A stretch of 64,000 nucleotides of DNA, from the NCBI GenBank assembly GCA_019116365.1, contig DXBT01000031.1, forward strand, positions 1 through 64,000. Direction: 5' to 3'. Source of the DNA: Barnesiella merdipullorum. GTDB taxonomy: Bacteria > Bacteroidota > Bacteroidia > Bacteroidales > Barnesiellaceae. Positions 17,344 to 25,680 of this stretch are shown piece after piece (positions within the stretch are counted from its first letter, which is position 1; each line of letters starts with the position of its first letter). Under the pieces are notes generated by a model that worked only from the letters and a program-made list of their open reading frames with translations, did not search any database and was not told the origin of the DNA. The position numbers and the translations under genes are program-made.

Positions 17344-18885
17344 TCAACGGTCGCCCCAGTTCTCGCGGTCGAGATTGCGATAGTTCACCGCCTCGTTGAT
17401 GTGCTGCACCTGCACCGCCTCGCTCCCCTCCAGGTCGGCAATGGTGCGAGCTACTTTCAAAATGCGGTCATAGGCCCGGGCCGAGAGGTGGAAACGGGCC
17501 ATGGCATCCTTCAGACGTTTCAGACCGGCGGCATCGGGCACGGCATAGCGGTTCAGCAGCCGGGTGGTCATCTGGGCATTGCAATAGATGCCGGGATACT
17601 CGGCAAAGCGAGCGGCCTGAATTTCACGAGCGGCCATGACTCGCCGACGTATTGCCTCGCTCGACTCGGCCGGGCGGGTGTCGGATATCTTCTCAAACGG
17701 CACGGGCACAATCTCGACCTGTATATCGATGCGGTCGAGCAGCGGGCCCGATATCTTTCCCAAATAGCGCTGAATGGCTCCCGGACTACAGATGCACTCC
17801 TTGTCGGGATGGTTGTAATAGCCACAGGGACAAGGATTCATCGAGGCAACCAGCATTACGCTGGCGGGATATTCGATAGAGTATTTGGCCCGGGCGATGG
17901 TGATTTTGCGATCTTCAAGCGGCTGTCGCATCACCTCGAGCACCTGTCGCGAGAACTCGGGCAACTCGTCGAGAAAGAGTACCCCGTTGTGTGCCAGCGA
18001 TATTTCGCCCGGCTGGGGATAGGAACCTCCACCCACCAGCGCTACCGACGAGATGGTGTGATGGGGTGCCCTGAATGGCCGTTGCGACAACAACGAACTG
18101 CCCCGCTCCATACGGCCGGCTACGGAGTGAATCTTGGTTGTTTCGAGCGCCTCTTGCAGGGTGAGTGGCGGCAGTATCGACGGCAACCGTTTGGCCATCA
18201 TCGATTTGCCGGCTCCCGGCGGCCCTATGAGTATGATGTTGTGCCCACCCGCAGCGGCTACCTCGAAGGCGCGCTTCACACTCTCCTGCCCCTTGACATC
18301 GCTGAAGTCGAGGTCGAAGTGGTTGCACTCCTTGAAAAACTCGGCCCGGGTATCGATTACGGTAGGCTCCATCTCGAGCTCCTCGTTGAAAAAGCGTATC
18401 ACCTCGGTGATATTCTCCACGCCATACACATCCAGATTATTGACCACGGCAGCCTCCCGCACGTTGGCTTTGGGGATAATCAGCCCCTTGAAGCCCTCTT
18501 CTCTCGCCTTGATGGCGATAGGCAGAGCTCCTTTGATGGGAAGTACCGACCCGTCGAGCGAAAGTTCGCCCATGAGCATATAGTCGTTGAGTCGATCGAC
18601 CCCTATCTTGCCGTCGCTGGCGAGAATACCAACGGCCAGAGGCAAGTCGTAGGCGGCCCCCTCCTTGCGGATATCGGCGGGCGACATATTCACGATAACC
18701 TGTCGTCGTGGAAATTTATAGCCGTTGTGTTCTACGGCCGAGACAATGCGTTCGTGGCTCTCTTTGACCGCCGCATCGGGCAGCCCCACCATGAAAAAAC
18801 GAATCCCCTGCGAGCAGTTCACCTCGATGGTGACGACCAGGGCGTCGATGCCCTGCACGGCTGCTCCAAACACTTTCACCAACAT
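17344..18885 (-). CDS. YifB/ComM-type Mg-chelatase-like AAA ATPase
   Basis: A 513-residue cytoplasmic ATPase of the YifB/ComM family. The first 170 residues form the ChlI-like domain; Walker A is GPPGAGKSMMAKRLP near residue 220, Walker B GVLFLDELPEFS near 305, a cysteine-rich insert CPCGYYNHPDKECICSPG follows, and the C-terminal Mg-chelatase lid ends the protein. Vibrio ComM is a hexameric helicase that promotes branch migration during uptake and integration of DNA; whether this organism is transformable is unknown. It starts 35 bases after the lipoprotein gene, so the two may be co-transcribed. Confidence 0.93.
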   Translation of the reverse strand: MLVKVFGAAVQGIDALVVTIEVNCSQGIRFFMVGLPDAAVKESHERIVSAVEHNGYKFPRRQVIVNMSPADIRKEGAAYDLPLAVGILASDGKIGVDRLNDYMLMGELSLDGSVLPIKGALPIAIKAREEGFKGLIIPKANVREAAVVNNLDVYGVENITEVIRFFNEELEMEPTVIDTRAEFFKECNHFDLDFSDVKGQESVKRAFEVAAAGGHNIILIGPPGAGKSMMAKRLPSILPPLTLQEALETTKIHSVAGRMERGSSLLSQRPFRAPHHTISSVALVGGGSYPQPGEISLAHNGVLFLDELPEFSRQVLEVMRQPLEDRKITIARAKYSIEYPASVMLVASMNPCPCGYYNHPDKECICSPGAIQRYLGKISGPLLDRIDIQVEIVPVPFEKISDTRPAESSEAIRRRVMAAREIQAARFAEYPGIYCNAQMTTRLLNRYAVPDAAGLKRLKDAMARFHLSARAYDRILKVARTIADLEGSEAVQVQHINEAVNYRNLDRENWGDR

Positions 18886-18920
18886 AGTAATAGATTAAGA
18901 TTTCGTGTCACACAAATCGG

Positions 18921-19991
18921 CTATGGTTTGACCAAGCGGTCGATATAGACCCGCATCGAGTCGGGCGGAAGCCCGCGCGCCACCACACGACCGGCCGAAT
19001 CGGCCACCATCAGGTAGGGCAGGCGATGTATCTGCAGCCACTTCACCCCGGGATAGAGGTAGCCCCCTTTGGCCCAAAGGCGGGTCCAACGTGTGGTATC
19101 GGCCACCACAGCCTTGTGCCACCTGGCGCTGTCGCGGTCGAGCGATATGTCGATAACCTGCAGGGTCGAATCGTCCCGAGCGGTCATCTGATTCAAAAAG
19201 TTCTCATACTGGCGGCTCCCGGCTGTCTCGGCCGCCCAGAAACAGAGCAGCGTAGCCCGAGCCTTCTGGGCATCGATCACCAGGTTGGTATCGGCCAGCG
19301 TCACCAGCGAGAGATAGGGCAGCACCGAGTCTTTCTTCAACTCGGCCTTGAACTCCCGATAGCTGACCAACGGAGCCCCTGCGCCACCGGCAAGTACCCC
19401 TTCGTCGAGCAACCCGATGAGCGAGTCGCAAGAAGCCTCATCGGCCTCGCCCAACAGATAGTCATTCAACAGAATGGCACTCACGGGCGAATCGTGATGC
19501 TTGCCCACATAGGTGGCTACCACCCCTTGAAGCTCCCGGCACAACTGCTCGTAGCGACGGGTGCGCGAACCCGATGCCGAGGCATTGCGTTCGGCCATCC
19601 AGGTCTGCAACAGCTCTTTATTCTCCTGGTTGAACTTAAACAACTCCTTGTTCAGCGCACTGCCCTTCACCTTGAGACCAAACGGGTCTTGCCCGTCGCC
19701 CGACAGTTCGATGCGGTCGCCGTTCTGCACGTAGAGCTGTATGAACGGAGTCTTGTCGAAATAGTAGAATTGGATAGGTATGAGCTCGGGCGAGGAGTTC
19801 TTGAACGAGATATATCCGTTCTGCGGATTGAGAGTATCGACCACAATGCCACTCTCGAGCTGATAAACGGCATAGAGGGGACGACCGCCCAGATTGTTGA
19901 GGGTGCCTTCGACCGAAAACTCGTTGCTATTGCCGCCACAACCACTCAACAGCAGCACGCATACACACAGAATCGCGCCTATCTTACTCAT
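18921..19991 (-). CDS. DUF4369 lipoprotein, thioredoxin-like C-terminus
   Basis: A 356-residue lipoprotein: the signal ends LLLSGC with Cys18 as the lipidation site. The N-terminal half (FSVEGTLNNLGGRPLYAVYQ) matches the DUF4369 beta domain that precedes thioredoxin-like domains in Bacteroidota. The C-terminal half has the thioredoxin-like layout (LLCFWAAETAGSRQYENF, later LQIHRLPYLMVADSAGRVVARG with the cis-proline position), but the CxxC pair is absent, so disulfide reductase activity is unlikely. Probable role: envelope thioredoxin-fold binding protein. Has its own promoter and may drive the yifB gene too. Confidence 0.78.
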   Translation of the reverse strand: MSKIGAILCVCVLLLSGCGGNSNEFSVEGTLNNLGGRPLYAVYQLESGIVVDTLNPQNGYISFKNSSPELIPIQFYYFDKTPFIQLYVQNGDRIELSGDGQDPFGLKVKGSALNKELFKFNQENKELLQTWMAERNASASGSRTRRYEQLCRELQGVVATYVGKHHDSPVSAILLNDYLLGEADEASCDSLIGLLDEGVLAGGAGAPLVSYREFKAELKKDSVLPYLSLVTLADTNLVIDAQKARATLLCFWAAETAGSRQYENFLNQMTARDDSTLQVIDISLDRDSARWHKAVVADTTRWTRLWAKGGYLYPGVKWLQIHRLPYLMVADSAGRVVARGLPPDSMRVYIDRLVKP

Positions 19992-20014
19992 GCAAAACCT
20001 TTTTTCTTTTCTTG

Positions 20015-20045
20015 CAAATGTACTCTATTTGCTGGAGAAGCCAAA
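20015..20045 (-). promoter_or_regulatory. Promoter of DUF4369 lipoprotein gene
   Basis: Minus-strand TTTG (20042-20045), 19-base spacer, TACATTTG (20015-20022): a full Bacteroidota promoter, with the -7 box ending 23 bases upstream of the ATG at 19991. Confidence 0.7.
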
Positions 20046-20189
20046 CTTTATCGCTCTAAAACCCATAAACGGCACCGAACTTTCTGAAAAAAAAGAACAA
20101 AATGACCGCCCTTTTTATCTACACGACACACTCAAATTGACCTACTTTTGCGGGTATAAAACGGGGGCCTGTAAAATTTACGGGATTAC

Positions 20190-20221
20190 TTGTTTTTTGC
20201 CTCCGACTTTCAATATATTTG
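20190..20221 (+). promoter_or_regulatory. Promoter of pldA
   Basis: TTG at 20190-20192, 21-base spacer, TATATTTG at 20214-20221. It overlaps the in-frame TTG at 20190, which shows that translation must begin at the downstream ATG at 20244. Confidence 0.7.
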
Positions 20222-20243
20222 CAAAACATCTGATACCTTGTCT

Positions 20244-21074
20244 ATGAAACGACTTGCCATCCTCCTCCCCCTGCTCCTCCTGGCTGTCGCTGCCGGCGCA
20301 CAGATACGCAGCAATGTACCCAAATACAACCCCGACAGCGTGCGCGCAGAGCTTGACAAACGCCCCTACTTCTCTCTTTTCAAAGACAACTACTTCATTG
20401 GCGGTACCACCCTGGGAGCGAAACCTACCGGGCAGAACTCCGATGTAAAATTCCAGTTGAGCATCAGCCAGCGACTCACCAAGAGCAAGCTGCCCTTCGA
20501 TACCTATCTGTTCATCACCTATACCCAAAAGGCTTTCTGGAACGTATTCCAGCAGTCTCTGCCCATGTACGACCTCAACTTCAACCCGGGTATAGGTCTC
20601 ACCCACCCGGTTATCTATCACGACCGGTTCATCGGGCAAATCACCCTACTTGTCGAACATGAATCGAACGGGAAGGACAGTATCTGGTCACGCAGCTGGA
20701 ACAAGGTATCGTTCATGGGGGCCCTGGCGGTCGATCACAACATAGAGCTCCAGTTCAAGACTTGGATTCCCATTATCGACAGCGGCAACAACCGCGACAT
20801 ACTCAAGTATTGCGGCATCTTCCAACTGGCAGGCAGCTACTTGAGCGACAACCGACGATTCGGCGCCTCGGTCATCCTTACCAAACGCAGCGGCTGGAAC
20901 TTCAATTTCAACACGGTTATCGAGTTGAGCGCCCGCCTCTTCAAGAACGAGAACCAATACCTGTTTCTGCAATACTACAACGGCTATGGCGAGGGGCTGC
21001 TCGACTACAACAAATTCCACTCCCGACTACGCATCGGGTTTGTCATCAAGCCACAAAACTTCAGCAACTTTTGA
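20244..21074 (+). CDS. pldA: Outer-membrane phospholipase A
   Basis: Calcium-dependent phospholipase of the OmPLA barrel family, which hydrolyses phospholipids that reach the outer leaflet. The 276-residue product begins with a signal peptide (MKRLAILLPLLLLAVAAGAQ). The active-site motif EHESNG places the catalytic pair at His139 and Ser141, followed by IWSRSWNKV as in enteric OmPLA (SRSWNR). The rest is alternating barrel strands. The ATG at 20244 is chosen because the promoter covers an upstream in-frame TTG and because the signal peptide starts here. Stands alone, divergent from the DUF4369 lipoprotein. Confidence 0.88.
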   Translation: MKRLAILLPLLLLAVAAGAQIRSNVPKYNPDSVRAELDKRPYFSLFKDNYFIGGTTLGAKPTGQNSDVKFQLSISQRLTKSKLPFDTYLFITYTQKAFWNVFQQSLPMYDLNFNPGIGLTHPVIYHDRFIGQITLLVEHESNGKDSIWSRSWNKVSFMGALAVDHNIELQFKTWIPIIDSGNNRDILKYCGIFQLAGSYLSDNRRFGASVILTKRSGWNFNFNTVIELSARLFKNENQYLFLQYYNGYGEGLLDYNKFHSRLRIGFVIKPQNFSNF

Positions 21075-21123
21075 CAGCCTGCGCCTCTGTCAAGAAGCGG
21101 CAAGGCCTACGGCGAGAAACGAG

Positions 21124-21175
21124 CGAAGGGTGCACTCGCTCAAAAATCGCGGGTACACCCTTCGTTTGATTTCTT
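21124..21175. terminator. Terminator between pldA and metK
   Basis: Hairpin CGAAGGGTGCACTCGC / GCGGGTACACCCTTCG (21124-21139 with 21149-21164; two mismatched positions of the G-U type), then TTTGATTTCTT. It lies between the convergent pldA and metK genes and may serve both. Confidence 0.7.
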
Positions 21176-21189
21176 AAATCGAGACTTTT

Positions 21190-22512
21190 TTAGTCGAGGC
21201 CGAAAGCCTTCTTCACCGTATCGACATAGTCGAGTTTCTCCCAGGTAAAGAGCTCCACCTCGCGCACCACCGGCTCGGTGTTGTAATGCGACGTGAAGGT
21301 CTTGACCACCGTTTGCGGTTTGCGACCCATGTGACCATAGGCTGCCGTCTCCTCATAGATGGGGTTGCGCAACTTCAAACGCTCCTCGATAGCCCGGGGA
21401 CGCATGTCGAATATCTCGCCCACGCGACGGGCAATCTCGGCATCACTCATGGCCACATGCGACTTGCCGTAGGTATTTACATAGATGCTTACCGGCTCGG
21501 CCACACCGATGGCATAGGATACCTGTACCAGAATCTCATCCGAAACACCGGCAGCCACCAGGTTCTTGGCAATGTGACGGGCGGCATAGGCAGCCGACCG
21601 ATCGACCTTCGAGGGGTCTTTGCCCGAGAAGGCTCCACCTCCGTGGCCTCCCTTGCCCCCATAGGTATCGACAATAATCTTGCGGCCCGTCAAACCCGTA
21701 TCGCCGTGAGGCCCGCCAATGACAAACTTGCCCGTGGGGTTGACCAGCAACACCAGTTGGTCGTCGAAGAGGGCACGCACCCGCTCGGGTAACTGGGCAA
21801 TGACACGGGGCAGAAACACCGTTTTCACATCGTTATAAATCGTCTGCAACATCTCACGGTCGGCAGCATCCTGAGCCTCTTTCGAGCCATCGACCGGAGT
21901 CACGAACTCGTCGTGCTGGGTCGATATGACAATCGTGTGCACACGCACCGGCTCGTTCTTCTCGTTATACTCGATGGTCACCTGCGACTTCGAGTCGGGG
22001 CGCAGATACGACGTCACCCGCCCCTTGCGCAGATAGGTCATGGCCGAGGCTTCGCGCCGGATAGCCGCCAACTCGATGAGCAACAGGTGCGACAGGTCGA
22101 GTGAGAGCGGCATGTAGTTGTCGGTCTCGTTGCAGGCATAGCCAAACATCATACCCTGGTCGCCGGCCCCCTGCTCCATGGCATCGGCACGCTCCACGCC
22201 CCGGTTGATATCGGCCGACTGTTCGTGAATGGCCGAGAAGATGCCGCACGAATCGGCATCGAACTTGTAGGAACTCTTATTGTATCCAATGCGGTGAATG
22301 ACCCGACGGGTCACCTCCATTAAATCGACATAGGCATTCGACTTAACCTCGCCCGCCAAAACGACCTGCCCGGTCGTCACAAGGGTTTCGCAAGCAACTT
22401 TCGAGTTGGGGTCATAGGCCAGAAACTCGTCAAGCAAAGCGTCCGAAATCTGATCGGCCACTTTATCGGGGTGTCCTTCCGACACCGATTCCGAGGTAAA
22501 CAAATAGTTCAT
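21190..22512 (-). CDS. metK: S-adenosylmethionine synthetase
   Basis: Makes S-adenosylmethionine from methionine and ATP. The 440-residue product shows the N-terminal family signature (FTSESVSEGHPDKVADQISDA begins at residue 5; active-site His and Asp within it), GAGDQGMMFGYACNET near residue 130 and the glycine-rich GGKGGHGGGAFSGKDPSKVDR loop around residue 285. It is somewhat longer than the E. coli enzyme, as usual for Bacteroidota. It is a single gene with its own promoter and a 175-base leader that carries a SAM-II-like riboswitch, so expression should fall when SAM is plentiful. Confidence 0.98.
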   Translation of the reverse strand: MNYLFTSESVSEGHPDKVADQISDALLDEFLAYDPNSKVACETLVTTGQVVLAGEVKSNAYVDLMEVTRRVIHRIGYNKSSYKFDADSCGIFSAIHEQSADINRGVERADAMEQGAGDQGMMFGYACNETDNYMPLSLDLSHLLLIELAAIRREASAMTYLRKGRVTSYLRPDSKSQVTIEYNEKNEPVRVHTIVISTQHDEFVTPVDGSKEAQDAADREMLQTIYNDVKTVFLPRVIAQLPERVRALFDDQLVLLVNPTGKFVIGGPHGDTGLTGRKIIVDTYGGKGGHGGGAFSGKDPSKVDRSAAYAARHIAKNLVAAGVSDEILVQVSYAIGVAEPVSIYVNTYGKSHVAMSDAEIARRVGEIFDMRPRAIEERLKLRNPIYEETAAYGHMGRKPQTVVKTFTSHYNTEPVVREVELFTWEKLDYVDTVKKAFGLD

Positions 22513-22619
22513 TTCTCTCTTGAATAAATAGTAAATATCTCTTTTTCAAGGAAGAAAGACTGCAAAACCCACAAAAGTAAAATGATTTTGATAAAGCCGG
22601 ACGGGCCTCGGCGAGACCC

Positions 22620-22680
22620 CGTAACGCAGTTTTAGCATTTTTTTTCGTGGTTGCAAGCAGCCAAATCCTTCCACAGTTTT
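22620..22680 (-). promoter_or_regulatory. SAM-II-like riboswitch in metK leader
   Basis: On the minus strand a P1 stem GTGG / CCAC (22671-22674 and 22647-22650) encloses AAGGATTTGG and CTGCTTGCAA, and is followed by GAAAAAAAATGCTAAAAC. This order (stem, GAUUU, UUGCAA, stem, A-rich stretch, GCUAAAA) is that of the SAM-II riboswitch, an H-type pseudoknot in which the UUGC and GC segments pair. It begins within about 10 bases of the predicted transcription start and precedes metK, the expected target. Recognition is by motif memory, not by a covariance model. Confidence 0.75.
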
Positions 22681-22693
22681 TGCATTTGCGCGG

Positions 22694-22725
22694 CAAAGAT
22701 AATACACACCTTGGGCAATACCAAA
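22694..22725 (-). promoter_or_regulatory. Promoter of metK
   Basis: Minus-strand TTTG (22722-22725), 20-base spacer, TATCTTTG (22694-22701): a perfect match. Predicted transcription starts near 22687, leaving a leader of about 175 bases that includes the riboswitch. Confidence 0.75.
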
Positions 22726-22798
22726 TTTTACCGATGATTTCGCACACATCATCCCGCCGGCATGACAGGGGCAGACCAGACACATGCCGACCCCTCGG

Positions 22799-23275
22799 CT
22801 ATCGAGTTCTCAAGCCGGCCAATATGTCGGTGGCCGTCTTGCCCAACACGGGGTGCAGCCACTGCGGGGCTATCTCGGCAAGAGGTTCCATCACGAAGGT
22901 GCGCTTGTGCATGTAGGGGTGAGGCAGCACCAGGGCATAGGTGTCGAGCACCTGGCCGTCGTAGTCGAGCAAGTCGATGTCGATAAGCCGGTCGGCGTAG
23001 CTGCCATCGCTCTTGCGGTGATCCTTGCTACCCAACTCCCGTTCGATGGACTGCACGGTCAGGAGCACCTCCTCGGGCGAGAGGTCGGTATCAACCGCCA
23101 TAGCCGCGTTGCAAAAGGTGTGTACCGACTGATATCCCCAGGGCTCGGTTTTGTAGAACGACGACACGGCTACGACCGGGCCCACCCGATTGCCTATGCG
23201 GTCGATGGCTTTTTTGATGATTTGCTCTTTATTTCCCAGATTTGAGCCTAAGCCCAGATATACTCGTTTCCCCAT
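22799..23275 (-). CDS. folK: HPPK, folate pyrophosphokinase
   Basis: Transfers pyrophosphate from ATP to 6-hydroxymethyl-7,8-dihydropterin in folate synthesis. The 158-residue product is normal size. Motifs: YLGLGSNLGNKEQ near residue 5, FYKTEPWG near 41, FCNAAMAVDTDLSPEELL-like segment near 54, and the ATP/metal motif RLIDIDLLDYDG near 96 followed by LPHPYMHKRTFVMEPLAEIAP. It is a monocistronic gene here, divergent from the AAA gene. Confidence 0.96.
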   Translation of the reverse strand: MGKRVYLGLGSNLGNKEQIIKKAIDRIGNRVGPVVAVSSFYKTEPWGYQSVHTFCNAAMAVDTDLSPEEVLLTVQSIERELGSKDHRKSDGSYADRLIDIDLLDYDGQVLDTYALVLPHPYMHKRTFVMEPLAEIAPQWLHPVLGKTATDILAGLRTR

Positions 23276-23297
23276 GGTTTTATGCTTTTTTGCGCTA

Positions 23298-23328
23298 CTA
23301 AGATAGCAAAAAGGGGCTTTTTTGCAAA
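23298..23328 (-). promoter_or_regulatory. Probable promoter of folK
   Basis: Minus-strand TTTG (23325-23328), 19-base spacer, TATCTTAG (23298-23305), one mismatch to the -7 consensus, 22 bases upstream of the ATG. Confidence 0.5.
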
Positions 23329-23368
23329 AATCTTTTCTCTAAATTTTCGCGAAAAAAGAGCAGAAATA

Positions 23369-23399
23369 TTGGCGATCTTTGACGAATAGTTTATCTTTG
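23369..23399 (+). promoter_or_regulatory. Promoter of the AAA gene leader
   Basis: TTG at 23369-23371, 20-base spacer, TATCTTTG at 23392-23399. Predicted transcription start near 23406, about 300 bases before the AAA start codon. Confidence 0.65.
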
Positions 23400-23405
23400 T
23401 CGCCG

Positions 23406-23704
23406 AGCGGCTGTTATTTGCAACAGTCGTTTTTTGTCCTTTGATCATATGCAACAAATGATTGTCAAAGAGAAGTATGCAACAAGTCTGTACAGCCTGT
23501 TTGCTCCATAGCGGGGCGAGCAGCGTGTAACTGTATCTGCCTGTCGGGAGGGCCGGACTGTTGCGTTCTTTGACGTAATCGGAAAAGTTACGTTCGTTTC
23601 GTCCTGGGAAACGAGCGTGGTTCAGTTGTCGTTTTCGCGTGAAGCGAAGAGGGCAACGCACAATCTCTTTTTCTCATTTTTTCACCTTCAAATCATTTGT
23701 TGTT
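23406..23704 (+). ncRNA. Structured ~300-nt leader or small RNA
   Basis: No open reading frame is supported here. Base-pairing elements are dense: GGCTGTT / AACAGTC hairpin followed by six T (23409-23435); GCAACAGTC (23420-23428) exactly complementary to GACTGTTGC (23556-23564); GTCAAAGA (23464-23471) exactly complementary to TCTTTGAC (23567-23574), crossing the first pair; CGTAA / TTACG (23574-23592); CGTTCGTTTC / GAAACGAGCG (23591-23617); TTCGC / GCGAA near 23634-23647. No match to RNase P, tmRNA, SRP or known riboswitches that I can recognise. Either a regulatory leader of the AAA gene or an independent RNA. Confidence 0.45.
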
Positions 23705-25582
23705 ATGAATAATCTCACGTTACGAATCATGCGTTCGCTGGACGAATCGTGCAGCGGACCCGAATATGCCTGCAACCTGCTGGTGGCCGAAATTGCCTCG
23801 GATGCTCCCATAGCCGACACTCGAGAGTGGTCGATACGAGTCTATTCGGAGTGTTATCAACTTTTGGGCTGCGGCGTGTGGCAAAAGCCCAACGGTCGCA
23901 AACCGCCCCGAAAAATAAGGCTCAACCTTTACTCCGACAGCTATTGGGACGAACCTCTCTGCCACCTGTTTCTCTATTGCAACGGACAGCCCCGATGGTA
24001 TGCCTCGTTTCCCCTCACGGCCAATTATGAACGGTGGACAGGGGTCGAACTCGAAGCGGCGACCGACCACCCCGAGCAACTCTTCTTCGTCAACCACTTG
24101 AGTTACCAAGGTTGGTGGTGCCGCCTGAAACAGGAGCGGGTCTCACCGGCCATCATCGGAAACTTGATCGAGCAACTGTACCATCGGGCCACGACGCCCA
24201 ACCCGATGCCTCATTGGGTCGTGTCGGGCACCGAGAGTCGGGCTGCAACCTTTGCTACCGATATCCTGGCAGCCAGTCTCACCGACAATACCCCGAAGGC
24301 TTGTTGCCGGTTCTCGCTCAACGACCTGCTCACGGGTCGCGTGGGCTGGTCGCGGTTAAAAGAGAGTTTCGAAGGGAAAAAGGCGGTAGTAATACAGGTG
24401 GAACGAATTGGCGACGACGACTCGGCCGAGAATATGCTCGACCTGCTGGCCGACTGGCTCAGGAGTCCGAGAGCGCTACCCTGTATCTTCTACGGGACCG
24501 AGCGAAATATCGACCTCCTGCTGCAATACATTCCGGCCTTGGGCGACCTGTTTGACGACCGCTCAAAGATCGAACTACCGAACGATCCCGAAGTCCCTAT
24601 GTGCAACGATGACAACGAGCCAGTTGCATCATACCCCTTCGCGACCGACCGTCACAGCACCCCACTCCCGAACAAGGGGAGTGTCGATACCCCCTGCGTG
24701 GCTATCGAAAAACTGGAGAAACTGATAGGGCTCTCCCGCCTGAAGAGCGACATGCGGGATGCCTGGCTGATGGCTCGCTTCGCCCGGGAGCGTCGGCAAC
24801 TCGGGCTGGCCACAGAGAGTGACGACCGCTACCACATGATCTTCTATGGCAATCCGGGCACGGGCAAAACAACGGTGGCCCGACTGGTAGGTGAGATCTA
24901 TCACCATCTGGGGCTGCTCTCGAACGGACACACGGTAGAGACCTGTCGCTCGCAACTGGTAGGCGAGTTTATCGGCCAAACCGAGCAGCGTACCCAGGCG
25001 ATACTGGAGCAGGCCCGGGGTGGCGTGTTGTTTATCGACGAGGCCTACACGCTCGTGAGCCACAACCGCGAGTCGAACGACTTTGGCAAAGAGGTAATCC
25101 ACGCCTTGCTCCCGGTGCTGTCGGAACCTCACCCCGATATGATTATCGTCCTGGCGGGGTATGAGGAGAAGATGCAAACCCTGCTTCGGTCGAATCCGGG
25201 GTTGAAGGAGCGTTTTCCCCTGCAATTCCACTTCGAGGATTACTCGGCCGACGAGTTGCACGCAATTGCCTGCCAACTTCTTCATGAGCGTGAATTTGTA
25301 CTCACCCGTGAGGCCGACCAACGGCTGACCCGAATCATCGGTCGAACGGTCGCCCACCCCGATACCGGCTTCGGAAACGGGCGTTGGGTGCACAACCTGG
25401 TCGAGCAGGGTATCGTCAAAAACATGGCGCGCCGCATCATGACCATGAACAGCCACGACTGCACCGACCGGGCTCTGCTCAGCACGATTGTAGCCGCCGA
25501 TATCGACCGGGCCGAAGAGTGGCTCTCGAGCTCTTCCGGCCCCCGCACAATCCTGCCCATGCCCATCGGGTTCAGGGCCTGA
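23705..25582 (+). CDS. CbxX/SpoVK-type AAA ATPase, tandem modules
   Basis: A 625-residue protein. The C-terminal AAA module (about residues 345-600) is complete and of CbxX/SpoVK type: Walker A GNPGTGKT at 382-389, Walker B VLFIDEAYT with Asp445-Glu446, sensor and arginine-finger region LAGYEEKMQTLLRSNPGLKERF. The region at residues 165-310 looks like a second, degenerate AAA module: GTESRAAT (175-182) in place of Walker A, VVIQVE (228-233) in place of Walker B, and FYGTERNIDLLLQYIPALGDLF near 261 aligning with the arginine-finger region. The N-terminal 160 residues are of unknown fold. ATG at 23705 is preferred over GTG at 23639, which lies in the structured leader. Function unknown; relatives remodel protein complexes. 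Confidence 0.82.
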   Translation: MNNLTLRIMRSLDESCSGPEYACNLLVAEIASDAPIADTREWSIRVYSECYQLLGCGVWQKPNGRKPPRKIRLNLYSDSYWDEPLCHLFLYCNGQPRWYASFPLTANYERWTGVELEAATDHPEQLFFVNHLSYQGWWCRLKQERVSPAIIGNLIEQLYHRATTPNPMPHWVVSGTESRAATFATDILAASLTDNTPKACCRFSLNDLLTGRVGWSRLKESFEGKKAVVIQVERIGDDDSAENMLDLLADWLRSPRALPCIFYGTERNIDLLLQYIPALGDLFDDRSKIELPNDPEVPMCNDDNEPVASYPFATDRHSTPLPNKGSVDTPCVAIEKLEKLIGLSRLKSDMRDAWLMARFARERRQLGLATESDDRYHMIFYGNPGTGKTTVARLVGEIYHHLGLLSNGHTVETCRSQLVGEFIGQTEQRTQAILEQARGGVLFIDEAYTLVSHNRESNDFGKEVIHALLPVLSEPHPDMIIVLAGYEEKMQTLLRSNPGLKERFPLQFHFEDYSADELHAIACQLLHEREFVLTREADQRLTRIIGRTVAHPDTGFGNGRWVHNLVEQGIVKNMARRIMTMNSHDCTDRALLSTIVAADIDRAEEWLSSSSGPRTILPMPIGFRA

Positions 25583-25602
25583 AGCTGCACGCTGTCTCCC
25601 CC

Positions 25603-25638
25603 AAAAAAAGAGGCTGCCCCGTAAACAGGGGCAGCCTC
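25603..25638 (-). terminator. Terminator of the glycosyl hydrolase gene
   Basis: Perfect stem GAGGCTGCCCC / GGGGCAGCCTC (25610-25620 with 25628-25638) with seven T on the minus-strand side (25603-25609). It has no T-run on the plus strand, so it mainly serves the minus-strand gene, though it also follows the AAA gene. Confidence 0.85.
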
Positions 25639-25680
25639 CTGGACGACAGACCGTCGTAATGGCGAATCGGACGGAACCGA

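Noticed and set aside
23409..23435. Classical attenuator in front of the AAA gene
   Set aside because: The hairpin with U-run lies too near the predicted transcription start, and the competing strand is made over 100 bases later.
23406..23704. Known RNA (RNase P, tmRNA, SRP, 6S) in the AAA leader
   Set aside because: None of the signature sequences I know for RNase P, tmRNA or SRP is present, and a 6S-type single long hairpin does not fit the crossing pairs.
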